DNA of 13,979 bases from the NCBI GenBank assembly GCA_934281515.1, contig CAKQXG010000043.1, positions 1 through 13,979 on the forward strand, given 5' to 3'. The notes under the pieces are model-generated. The model saw only the letters and a list, made by a program, of their open reading frames with translations. It did not search any database and was not told the origin of the DNA. The stretch comes from an uncultured Clostridia bacterium. Its GTDB lineage: Bacteria > Bacillota > Clostridia > Christensenellales > CAG-314. Both the position numbers and the translations under genes were made by a program. Shown here piece after piece: positions 7,473 through 13,979 of this stretch (position 1 is the stretch's first letter; each line of letters starts with the position of its first letter).

Positions 7473-8302
7473 AAAAGAGACAAATTGTCGTACTTGTAGT
7501 CGGGCTTGCGCTGATTGCTTTGTTGTTGGTCGGCATATTTCTGTTTCCGAACCGCGACAACGACGAAAGCATAAACGAAGCAATGCGCGACGAAGTACTG
7601 CACGAAACAAACAAAATCAACCTTTTGGGGTTGGACGTCAATCCTGCCGTCGTGTCGGCATTTACCGTCACCGCAGTAATTTTTGTATTTGCGTTGATTG
7701 TCAGGGTGTTTGTGATTCCGCGTTTTACCTATGTTCCGAGTGCCTTTCAATCGGTACTCGAAACGGCGGTGGAAACGTTCGACAACATGGCAAAGACAAG
7801 CAGTCCCGGTCGCAACAAGTTTTTGGGTGCGTACATATTTACCGCCGCGGCGTACGTTTTTGTAGGCACGTTGTTTGAACTGTTTGGGTTGCAAGCCGTC
7901 ACCACGCTCGGTCGTTCGGTGTCGTTGCCTGCACCCCTTGCCGACATCAACGGCGCAATTACGCTGGGTTGCGTGTCTTATCTCGTGATTCTCGGCGGCG
8001 GACTTGTCTCCAACGGAATCAAGGGCGTGGGCAGGACGCTTAAAGATTTCTCCTTGCCCATATCCATGAGCTTTCGTTTGTTCGGCGCATTGTTGTCGGG
8101 CGCACTTGTTACCGAGTTGGTGTACTACTACACCGCGCTGTCTTTTGCCCTGCCCGTGGTGGTGGGCGTGATGTTTACGCTGTTACACGCGCTGATTCAG
8201 GCGTACGTGTTGACTATGCTCACATCGCTGTTCTACGGCGAAGTGACCGAAAAGAAACCTGAAAAAATCAAAAGTAATAAAGGAGTGGCAAAAAATGTCT
8301 GA
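7469..8302 (+). CDS. atpB: F-type ATP synthase subunit a, divergent, with extra N-terminal helix
   Basis: A 277-residue F0 subunit a, the stator half of the ion path. GAGG lies 7 nt before ATG 7469, and the start overlaps the DUF1275 stop. The essential arginine is Arg203 in SMSFRLFG (E. coli Arg210), and Gln244 in ALIQAYVLTMLTSLFYGEV matches E. coli Gln252. Other half-channel residues differ. LFGN becomes LFGA, the position of E. coli Glu219 is Ala212, and that of His245 is Thr237. Glu216 and His240 sit about one helical turn further on and could substitute for them. An N-terminal hydrophobic helix (about 5-26, after MKKRQ) and a charged loop (28-48) precede the usual first helix, resembling a signal anchor. 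The C-terminal tail is Lys-rich. It overlaps atpE by 8 nt. Confidence 0.93.
   Translation: MKKRQIVVLVVGLALIALLLVGIFLFPNRDNDESINEAMRDEVLHETNKINLLGLDVNPAVVSAFTVTAVIFVFALIVRVFVIPRFTYVPSAFQSVLETAVETFDNMAKTSSPGRNKFLGAYIFTAAAYVFVGTLFELFGLQAVTTLGRSVSLPAPLADINGAITLGCVSYLVILGGGLVSNGIKGVGRTLKDFSLPISMSFRLFGALLSGALVTELVYYYTALSFALPVVVGVMFTLLHALIQAYVLTMLTSLFYGEVTEKKPEKIKSNKGVAKNV
8251..8294 (+). promoter_or_regulatory. A-rich translation initiation region of atpE
   Basis: An A-rich, weakly structured stretch at the end of atpB leads into AAAGGAG (8279-8285) and ATG 8295. It is the strongest-looking initiation region in the operon. E. coli atpE also has an AU-rich translational enhancer to meet the high copy number of c per enzyme. 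The functional parallel is inference. Confidence 0.35.
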
Positions 8303-8675
8303 ACTTTTTCAACGTATTTCTATTGTATTGTGCGTCGTAGCTTTGATTGCATTGATTGCAATACCCATTTCGCAATCGGTCGTATATGCCGAAACCGATG
8401 AATCCGGCGTAGTTGCAACCGCCGACGAAACCGCCCAAACGCAGGACAAAACCAAAACTGCCAAGGCAATTGCCGCTGCCGTTTGCGTAGGACTTGCCGC
8501 CGCAGCGGGCGCATTGGCAATGGGCATTGCAATATCCAAGTCCAACGAAGCCGTTGCTCGACAACCCGAGGCAGGCTCGCAGATAAGGTCGGGACTTATG
8601 CTTGGTCTGGTGTTTATCGAAACGGCAATCATTTACGCGTTGATAGTGGCAATATTGGTAATATTCGTGTTGTAA
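8295..8675 (+). CDS. atpE: F-type ATP synthase subunit c with signal peptide and polar N-terminal extension
   Basis: 126 residues; typical c subunits have 70-90. The first hydrophobic segment (about 8-27) ends in VYA at 30-32, a good signal peptidase I site, then comes a polar tail (ETDES to about residue 56). Cleavage would leave about 94 residues with the N-terminus outside, matching normal c topology. Helix 1 spans about 57-84, the cytoplasmic loop contains ARQPE (88-92) and helix 2 is 98-125. The ion-carrying carboxylate is Glu109 in FIETAIIYALIVA. Helix 1 has A71-x-A73-x-A75-x-G77 in place of GxGxGxG. The position of the sodium ligand Gln32 of Ilyobacter is Met76, so protons are the likelier ion, although Thr110 and Tyr114 are retained. 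No in-frame alternative start occurs after the extension. Confidence 0.93.
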   Translation: MSELFQRISIVLCVVALIALIAIPISQSVVYAETDESGVVATADETAQTQDKTKTAKAIAAAVCVGLAAAAGALAMGIAISKSNEAVARQPEAGSQIRSGLMLGLVFIETAIIYALIVAILVIFVL

Positions 8676-8685
8676 GGTGGACAAT

Positions 8686-9171
8686 ATGTACAATCTTCTT
8701 TTAAGCGGTATTCCGCTGAACATAGATTGGCGGCAAATACTTTTGCATTTGCTCAACCTGGTAATACTGTTTCTAATTTTGTACTTCTTGTTGTACAACC
8801 CGATAAAGAAGTTTATCGACAAACGCAAAAAGTACTACGCCGACATGGACGAACGCACTCGAAGTGAGCTTGAAGCGGCACAGAAACAACGGGCAGACTA
8901 TGACAAGTTGCTCAGTGGCGCGGATGACGAAATTTCCGTCAGGAAACGTATCGCCATTGCCGAGGCGCGTGCCGAAAGCGAACGAATAATACGCTCTGCC
9001 GAGGACAACGCAGCGACGATACTCAAAAAAGCCAATTTGCAAGCGGATGAAATCAAACAGCGTGCCGAGCAACAGGCAAAGGACGCGCTTGCCGACGTGA
9101 TAACCAAGGCGGCAAAGGAAACCATCGAAACGGCGTGCTCGGTGGACGGATTTTTAGCGGGGAAACGGTAA
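8686..9171 (+). CDS. atpF: F-type ATP synthase subunit b (peripheral stalk)
   Basis: 161 residues from ATG 8686, which has AAGGTGG 5 nt upstream. A GTG at 8677 would add three residues but lies inside that binding site. One transmembrane helix (about 16-37) leads to the conserved hinge YNPIKKFIDKRKK and then a long charged coiled coil (about 45-145) that dimerises and reaches up F1. The C-terminus (LADVITKAAKETIETACSVDGFLAGKR) has normal b features and carries no fused delta domain, unlike the b-delta fusion of mycobacteria. Only one b gene is present, so a homodimer is expected. The stop is followed one base later by the start of the delta-alpha fusion. Confidence 0.93.
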   Translation: MYNLLLSGIPLNIDWRQILLHLLNLVILFLILYFLLYNPIKKFIDKRKKYYADMDERTRSELEAAQKQRADYDKLLSGADDEISVRKRIAIAEARAESERIIRSAEDNAATILKKANLQADEIKQRAEQQAKDALADVITKAAKETIETACSVDGFLAGKR

Positions 9172-9172
9172 A

Positions 9173-10903
9173 ATGACGGACAAACGCATTGTCGGCGAAT
9201 TTCTGTCCGCAGTCGAACCGACGGAAGCGGACAGAGCCAAGCTCGCCGAACACTTTACAAACAAACTTAATTGCCCCGTCGACATACGTTGGGTCAAGCG
9301 TGACGAAATTATCAAGGGATTCGTGTTTAAGATACTCAACGAAGTATATGACAACACGCCCGACGGACTGCTTCGCGGATTGAAGTCGACGATAGAACAA
9401 ATAGACAAATCCGACGGCAACTATATCTCGCTGGTAAAGGAAAGCGTGGCAAACTGGGTACCGCACGTTGCTCCCGAAGAAGTTGGCAAAGTGTGCTCGA
9501 TTGCCGACGGCGTGTGCCGTGTGACAGGTTTGCACGGTGTAAAGTACGGCGAGATCGTCGCGTTTGAAAGCGGCGAAAAGGGACTTGCGTTGGATCTTGC
9601 CGACAACGAAATCGGTTGCGTCTTGTTTGACGACGACAATATCGTTGCAGGCGAAAAGGTATATAAAACGGGCAAAACCGCAGGCGTGGCAGTGTCGGAC
9701 GAGATTGTAGGACGCGTCGTAAACGCACTGGGCGAGCCTGTCGACGGCAAGGGCGTATTCGGCGTAACAAAGTATATGCCTGTGGAAAGTTCCGCGCCTG
9801 CAATCATCGACCGTAGTCCTGTCGACCAACCGCTTAAAACGGGCATCCTGACGGTGGACGCAATGTTTCCTATCGGCAAAGGTCAACGCGAACTGATAAT
9901 CGGCGACCGTCAGACGGGCAAGACAAGCATCGCCGTGGACGCTATACTCAACCAAAAAGGTAAAAACGTCGTTTGCGTGTACTGCGCCGTCGGGCAAAAG
10001 GCCAGTACCGTCAAGCGCATTGTAAAAACGCTGGAACAAAACGGCGCAATGGAATACACAACCGTAGTGTTCTCGTCGGCATCCGATTCGGCGCCGCTGC
10101 AATACATCGCTCCCTTTGCGGCGTGCGCCATAGCCGAGTACTTTATGTACGGGGGCAGAGACGTACTTATCGTGTACGACGATCTCAGCAAACACGCCGT
10201 CGCGTATCGTACCCTTTCGTTGCTACTCGGCAGAAGTCCCGGGCGCGAAGCCTACCCCGGCGACATATTCTATCTGCATTCGAGACTCCTGGAGCGCTCG
10301 GCACGTCTCAGCGAGCAAAAGGGCGGCGGCAGTATGACTGCGTTACCGATTGTGGAAACGTTGGGCGGCGACATCTCGTCATATATTCCGACAAATGTAA
10401 TATCCATCACCGACGGGCAACTGTTTTTGGAAAGCGAATTGTTTTTGTCGGGGCAGCGCCCTGCTGTAAACGTAGGTTTGTCGGTGTCGCGTGTAGGCGG
10501 CAGTGCGCAAACCAAGGCAATGAAAAAGGCTGTCGGCTCGTTGCGACTGGAACTTGCGCAGTACCGTGAAATGAAAACATTCGCACAGTTTTCGGGTGAT
10601 TTGGACGATGCCGTCAAGGAGCAATTTGCTTTCGGCAAGGCGCTGACGGAAATACTGGTCCAGCCGTTGCAAAAGCCGTACTGCGAGTGGGAACAGATCG
10701 TAATTCTCGTTACGTCGCTTGCCAAGGTCACCGTCGGCATGGACGTCAAACAAATCCGTCCGTTTTTCGACAAGTTTTTGCCTTTCTTCGGGGAGCATTA
10801 TGCAAACGTCGTGTCGGATATTACCGACGGCAAAGTGCTGTCCGACGACGACAAAGCAACTATCGTGGCGGAGGCAAAAGAGTTTTTAGCGCAAAATGTC
10901 TGA
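9173..10903 (+). CDS. atpA: F-type ATP synthase subunit alpha with fused delta C-terminal domain
   Basis: 576 residues, about 65-75 more than normal alpha. ATG 9173 lies 1 nt after atpF with GGGGA upstream. Residues 1 to about 72 read like the C-terminal domain of delta (OSCP). EPTEADRAKLAEHFTNKLNC aligns with the LSEQQ-AKI-AMEKRLSRKV part of E. coli delta, and KGFVFKILNEVYDNTPDGLL aligns with [20 protein letters not shown]. Alpha proper begins near 77, keeps its N-terminal helix (YISLVKESV, 84-92), and continues with VGKVCSIADGVCRVTGL. The P-loop is GDRQTGKT at 244-251 and the arginine finger is Arg440 in SVSRVGGSAQT. DDLSKHAVAYR and GRSPGREAYPGD are intact. No separate atpH exists in the operon, and the delta N-terminal domain is absent. 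The fusion would covalently fix the b-binding module to F1. Its start, frame and motifs show no sign of a frameshift. Confidence 0.95.
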   Translation: MTDKRIVGEFLSAVEPTEADRAKLAEHFTNKLNCPVDIRWVKRDEIIKGFVFKILNEVYDNTPDGLLRGLKSTIEQIDKSDGNYISLVKESVANWVPHVAPEEVGKVCSIADGVCRVTGLHGVKYGEIVAFESGEKGLALDLADNEIGCVLFDDDNIVAGEKVYKTGKTAGVAVSDEIVGRVVNALGEPVDGKGVFGVTKYMPVESSAPAIIDRSPVDQPLKTGILTVDAMFPIGKGQRELIIGDRQTGKTSIAVDAILNQKGKNVVCVYCAVGQKASTVKRIVKTLEQNGAMEYTTVVFSSASDSAPLQYIAPFAACAIAEYFMYGGRDVLIVYDDLSKHAVAYRTLSLLLGRSPGREAYPGDIFYLHSRLLERSARLSEQKGGGSMTALPIVETLGGDISSYIPTNVISITDGQLFLESELFLSGQRPAVNVGLSVSRVGGSAQTKAMKKAVGSLRLELAQYREMKTFAQFSGDLDDAVKEQFAFGKALTEILVQPLQKPYCEWEQIVILVTSLAKVTVGMDVKQIRPFFDKFLPFFGEHYANVVSDITDGKVLSDDDKATIVAEAKEFLAQNV

Positions 10904-11774
10904 AATAAACGAAGTAAAAAACAGAATAAAGGGCGTTGCGGCAACGCAAAAAATTACCACCGCATTGTACCTTATCTCTTCGGCAAAGGTCAAAAAAGCG
11001 CGGGAAGAGCTGGAAAAAACCGCGCCGTACTTTTGGGGGATACGCAAGGAAATAAAATCTATTTTCAAGACTGTCGACCACATCGAAAGCAAGTATCTGT
11101 ACCCCGAAAACGACCATATGAGCAATGCCGCATGCGGATACCTGGTCATCACTGCCGACAAGGGCATGGCAGGCGCATACAATCACAACGTAATCAAGCG
11201 CGTCGAAAACGAGCTTACGCTGCACAAAAACTCCAAATTGTTTGTTGTCGGCGACATGGGGCGCGACTACCTTATCTCAAAGGGATACAACGTGGACAGG
11301 AGTTTTACTTTTGGCGCACTCCGTCCTACCCTTGCCGTAGCCAGAGAAATTGCCGACAAACTGCTTGACGGATTTGTCAACGGCGACTACTCCAAGTTGT
11401 TTATACTGTACACCGACATGGCGGACGGCGGTATTGTTATCAAATCGACACGTATATTGCCATTTCACACAGCCGAGTTTATTGCCGATAAGGACAAAAG
11501 TAAGGAAGAATTCGAGTTTATCCCTTCTCGTGAAGTGGTGCTGGAAAATCTTGTGCCGAGTTACGTGTGCGGCTATGTGTACAGCTCGCTTGTGGACAGT
11601 TACTGTGTGGAACAAAACGCAAGGTTGCTCGCAATGAAGTCTGCAAGCGACAATGCGGGCGAGATATTGTCCGACTTGCAGCGAGACTACAATCATGCAA
11701 GGCAAAACGAAATTACTACGGAAATCATCGAAGTGTCGTCCGGGGCGAAATTTCAACGGAGCAGGAAAAAATGA
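10896..11774 (+). CDS. atpG: F-type ATP synthase subunit gamma (central rotor)
   Basis: A 292-residue rotor shaft of normal length. The N-terminal helix has NEVKNRIKGVAATQKITTAL and ISSAKVKKA. The middle Rossmann-like domain contains VITADKGMAGAYN (84-96), the counterpart of SDRGLCGGFN. The C-terminal helix ends with SDNAGEILSDL and YNHARQNEITTEIIEVSSGA. ATG 10896 lies inside the end of atpA (8-nt overlap, ATGTCTGA) and has only a weak purine run upstream, so translation probably depends on coupling to alpha. It overlaps atpD by ATGA. Confidence 0.95.
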   Translation: MSEINEVKNRIKGVAATQKITTALYLISSAKVKKAREELEKTAPYFWGIRKEIKSIFKTVDHIESKYLYPENDHMSNAACGYLVITADKGMAGAYNHNVIKRVENELTLHKNSKLFVVGDMGRDYLISKGYNVDRSFTFGALRPTLAVAREIADKLLDGFVNGDYSKLFILYTDMADGGIVIKSTRILPFHTAEFIADKDKSKEEFEFIPSREVVLENLVPSYVCGYVYSSLVDSYCVEQNARLLAMKSASDNAGEILSDLQRDYNHARQNEITTEIIEVSSGAKFQRSRKK

Positions 11775-13171
11775 CGGGTAAAATTACTAAAATAAACGGA
11801 TCGGTCATCGAAGCGACTTTTGAAGAAGGCACATTACCCAAAATCAACGCCGCGTTAGAGACGGTGACCGACGGCAAAACAAAATATGCCGAGATAGCCG
11901 CGCACGTGGACGAACACACGGTCAAGGCGGTAATGCTGTCGGAAAGCGAGGGATTGTTTGTCGGGCAAAGTGTGGAAACGCTTGACGAAGGCATAACCGT
12001 ACCCGTTGGAAAAGTCGTATTGGGGCGTATGTTTAATGTTTTCGGAGAGACGATAGACGGCGGAGAACCGTTGTCGGACAATGTCGAACGCGCAAGCATA
12101 CACCGCAAGCCGCCCGAATTCGTGGCGCAGTCGCCGTCGGCGGATATTCTGGAGACGGGTATAAAAGTCATCGACTTGCTTGCGCCATATGCCAAGGGCG
12201 GCAAAATAGGTTTGTTCGGCGGTGCAGGCGTCGGTAAAACCGTGCTGATACAGGAGCTTATACACAACATCGCAATGGAACACGGCGGTTACTCGGTGTT
12301 TGCCGGTGTAGGCGAACGCTCGCGCGAAGGCAACGAGTTGTTCGGCGAAATGCAGGAAAGCGGCGTGTTTGACAAAACCGCGTTGGTGTTCGGACAGATG
12401 AACGAAGCGCCCGGCGTAAGGTTGCGCGTTGCCTTTTCGGGGTTGACAATGGCGGAGCATTTCCGCGATAAGGAACACAAAGACGTGCTGTTTTTTATCG
12501 ACAACATCTTCCGTTTCGTGCAGGCAGGCAGCGAAGTGTCGGCGCTGCTTGGCAGAATGCCCTCGGCGGTAGGTTATCAACCGACCCTTGCAGAGGAAAT
12601 GGGCAGGCTTGAAGAACGTATTACGTCTACCGACAACGGATCGATTACGTCGGTGCAAGCAATCTACGTGCCTGCCGACGACCTTACCGACCCTGCGCCG
12701 GCAACCACCTTTTCACACCTGGACGCAACTACGGTGTTGTCGCGTAAAATTGCCGAACAAGGTATTTATCCTGCCGTTGACCCGTTGGAATCGACATCGA
12801 GAAATCTGGAAGCCGACATTGTGGGCGAACGTCATTATCAAGTGGCAATCAAGGTAAAGGAAACTTTGGAAAAGTACAAAGAATTGCAGGACATAATTGC
12901 AATTCTCGGCATGGAGGAACTGTCCGAAGCCGACAAGAAGAGCGTTTACCGTGCACGTAAAATACAAAAGTTTTTGTCACAACCCACCCACGTCGCAGAG
13001 CGGTTTTCTGGTCTGAAAGGAGTGTACGTCAAGTTGGCGGATACAATCGACGGATTTGAAAAGATTGTCAACGGCGAGGTTGACGACCTGCCTGAAAATG
13101 CGTTTTTCAACGTGGGTACAATTGCCGACGTCTACGCCAAAGCCGACAAAATTGCTAAAGGAGAAATCTGA
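11771..13171 (+). CDS. atpD: F-type ATP synthase subunit beta (catalytic)
   Basis: 466 residues from ATG 11771. The frame is open upstream to 11567, but that part lies within atpG and does not resemble beta; MTGKITKINGSVIEATFEEG is the normal beta N-terminus. AGGA sits 4 nt before the start. The P-loop GGAGVGKT is at 150-157. The catalytic glutamate is Glu182 and its neighbour Arg183 in GVGERSREGNEL. Walker B is VLFFIDNIFRF, and GRMPSAVGYQPTLAEEMG is fully conserved. The lever sequence DELSEED is present as EELSEAD (382-388). All nucleotide-handling residues I can check are intact, so it should be active. It overlaps atpG by 4 nt and atpC by 1 nt (TGATG). Confidence 0.97.
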   Translation: MTGKITKINGSVIEATFEEGTLPKINAALETVTDGKTKYAEIAAHVDEHTVKAVMLSESEGLFVGQSVETLDEGITVPVGKVVLGRMFNVFGETIDGGEPLSDNVERASIHRKPPEFVAQSPSADILETGIKVIDLLAPYAKGGKIGLFGGAGVGKTVLIQELIHNIAMEHGGYSVFAGVGERSREGNELFGEMQESGVFDKTALVFGQMNEAPGVRLRVAFSGLTMAEHFRDKEHKDVLFFIDNIFRFVQAGSEVSALLGRMPSAVGYQPTLAEEMGRLEERITSTDNGSITSVQAIYVPADDLTDPAPATTFSHLDATTVLSRKIAEQGIYPAVDPLESTSRNLEADIVGERHYQVAIKVKETLEKYKELQDIIAILGMEELSEADKKSVYRARKIQKFLSQPTHVAERFSGLKGVYVKLADTIDGFEKIVNGEVDDLPENAFFNVGTIADVYAKADKIAKGEI

Positions 13172-13578
13172 TGGCTGATTTCCGCTTAAAATTGCTTGCT
13201 GTCGACAAAGTGTTTTTTGACGGCGAGTGTCGCTCGCTTGTGGTGCCGTCAGCCGACGGACAGTACGGCATATTGGCAAAACACTGCAACGCTGTTGTTG
13301 CGGTTGTGCCCGGCATTGCCGAATTGACCACAGACGGCGACGACAAAATCGTCGCGTTTGTGGCTTCGGGCATTGTAAAGATCGAAAACGGCAACGTACT
13401 GATGTTGGTTGAATCGTGCGAGCGTGCCGAGGACGTCAACGAGGCGCGTGCAAGAAACGCTCTTAAAGAAGCGAAAGAGGCTATTGCAAGGAAGGAAAGC
13501 AGGTTTAATGTGCTTTCCGCCGAAATTAAGATCGCTCGCGCCCTTAACCGCCTCAAAGCCAAAGACCACGTCAATTGA
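13171..13578 (+). CDS. atpC: F-type ATP synthase subunit epsilon
   Basis: 135 residues, with AAAGGAG 7 nt before ATG 13171. The N-terminal beta-sandwich (1-85) includes LLAVDKVFFDGECRSLVVPSADG, YGILAKHCNAV and VASGIVKIENGNVLMLVE. The C-terminal two-helix domain (about 88-133) is full length, so epsilon-type inhibition of ATP hydrolysis is possible. The ATP-binding motif (I/L)DxxRA of Bacillus epsilon reads EDVNEA here, lacking the arginine, so ATP sensing may be weak or absent. It is the last gene of the operon. Confidence 0.94.
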   Translation: MADFRLKLLAVDKVFFDGECRSLVVPSADGQYGILAKHCNAVVAVVPGIAELTTDGDDKIVAFVASGIVKIENGNVLMLVESCERAEDVNEARARNALKEAKEAIARKESRFNVLSAEIKIARALNRLKAKDHVN

Positions 13579-13638
13579 GTGCGTTTTTTTAATCGTATGC
13601 GCTTGTCGGTATAGGTATTAAATTTCCGTGATATTTAG
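13579..13638. other. Short spacer between atpC and its terminator
   Basis: Sixty bases with a T-run just after the stop codon (about 13584-13590) but no matching stem. No gene or promoter is seen. The whole gap to the next gene (13579-13725) is about 150 nt. Confidence 0.5.
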
Positions 13639-13668
13639 AAAAAGGGACCGAGTATTCGGTCCCTTTTT
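13639..13668. terminator. Bidirectional intrinsic terminator after the ATP synthase operon
   Basis: A perfect 13-bp stem pairs AAAAAGGGACCGA (13639-13651) with TCGGTCCCTTTTT (13656-13668) around a GTAT loop. The A/T tails let it work for both atpC (+) and the convergent AraC gene (-). Confidence 0.95.
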
Positions 13669-13725
13669 GTTTTGTCTGATTTCGTTTTGCAAACGATGGG
13701 CGTGTGCAGGTGTTTGTCGTGTGCT

Positions 13726-13979
13726 CTACCGTTGCGGCTGCTTTTTTGTTTTTCGGTAGGCTAGCGGAGAAAGTCCCGTTTCGGTTTTTACGCATTTGGA
13801 AAAGTATTTCGCGTCGGTAAAGGACAGCATTTCGGCTATCTCCGCAACCGAGTAGTCTGTGTTGATGAGCAACGCGCACGCATAGTTGATTTTGTTACGG
13901 AAAAAGTACCCGAGCGGCGTTTCTCCATAGGTGTTTTTGAAGGTGCGTTCTATGTGCGACTTGGATATGTGCAATGATT
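13726..13979 (-). CDS. AraC-family transcriptional regulator, C-terminal DNA-binding part (cut by window edge)
   Basis: The frame runs from the right window edge to the stop at 13726-13728, giving 84 visible residues. It is the paired helix-turn-helix domain of AraC/XylS regulators. The first unit is LHISKSHIERTFKNTYGETPLGYF and the second is SVAEIAEMLSFTDAKYFSKCVKTETGLSPLAYRK. The apparent start at 13974 is an internal TTG (Leu), since the first HTH is already under way and the frame stays open beyond it. The ligand-binding N-terminal domain and promoter lie outside the window. Sugar-responsive regulation is common in the family but cannot be judged here. Confidence 0.92.
   Translation of the reverse strand, partial: SLHISKSHIERTFKNTYGETPLGYFFRNKINYACALLINTDYSVAEIAEMLSFTDAKYFSKCVKTETGLSPLAYRKTKKQPQR

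Noticed and set aside
8457..8470. Alternative start of subunit c just before helix 1
   Set aside because: No in-frame ATG, GTG or TTG with a binding site occurs there. ATG 8295 has the strongest site in the operon.
9123..9175. A frameshifted remnant of atpH between atpF and atpA
   Set aside because: Only one base separates the two genes. Both termini are intact and no frame around the junction shows delta N-terminal helices.
9053..10195. 380-residue - strand open frame opposite alpha
   Set aside because: The opposite strand encodes fully conserved alpha. The antisense product resembles nothing and has no initiation signals.
11567..11770. N-terminal extension of beta (68 extra residues)
   Set aside because: It lies wholly within atpG in another frame, and beta with normal N-terminus, P-loop position and binding site starts at ATG 11771.
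1..13979. CRISPR arrays, tRNA or rRNA genes, insertion sequences, phage genes
   Set aside because: I saw no spaced direct repeats, cloverleaf-like segments, transposase or integrase motifs on either strand.

Overview
The window looks like a chromosomal segment of an uncultured, probably gut-associated member of the Bacillota (Clostridia-like). This is inferred from strong AGGAG-type ribosome binding sites, sigmaA-type promoters, tightly packed operons, AraC and LysR regulators, and intracellular-looking glycan enzymes. No taxonomic marker is present, so the assignment is tentative. Coding density is very high, with only three real intergenic stretches: about 140 nt at 5524-5662, 190 nt at 6554-6743 and 150 nt at 13579-13725.

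Region 1 (1-5523, + strand) is the end of a carbohydrate-related operon. It holds the 3' part of an unrecognised beta-sandwich protein, a GH31-family glycosidase with a PA14-like domain inserted between its barrel and C-terminal sheets, and a GtaA/DUF4965-type protein. Gaps between genes are 24 and 10 nt. A bidirectional terminator (5618-5658) separates this operon from the convergent gene that follows.

Region 2 (5663-6743) holds a LysR-type regulator on the - strand and a compact divergent promoter region. That region contains two good sigmaA promoters and a perfect T-N11-A dyad. The dyad lies inside the regulator's own promoter and is centred about 68 bp upstream of the predicted start of the rightward transcript, which is the textbook layout for a LysR regulator controlling its divergent neighbour.

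Region 3 (6744-13578, + strand) is the divergent target: a DUF1275 membrane protein in the place where atpI usually stands, followed without a break by an F-type ATP synthase operon in the order a, c, b, alpha, gamma, beta, epsilon. Nearly all junctions overlap or touch. There is no atpH (delta) gene. Instead the alpha subunit carries an extra ~72-residue N-terminal segment that matches the C-terminal domain of delta, so the window encodes a delta(C-domain)-alpha fusion and no delta N-terminal domain. Subunit c has a cleavable-looking signal peptide and a polar tail, plus an AxAxAxG helix-1 motif. Subunit a has an extra N-terminal hydrophobic helix and shifted half-channel residues. A strong terminator (13639-13668) ends the operon.

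Region 4 (13726-13979, - strand) is the C-terminal DNA-binding part of an AraC-family regulator cut by the window edge.

The most unusual content is the ATP synthase: a fused, reduced delta, secretory-type N-termini on both ring-adjacent membrane subunits, a DUF1275 protein co-translated with subunit a, and apparent LysR control of the whole set.
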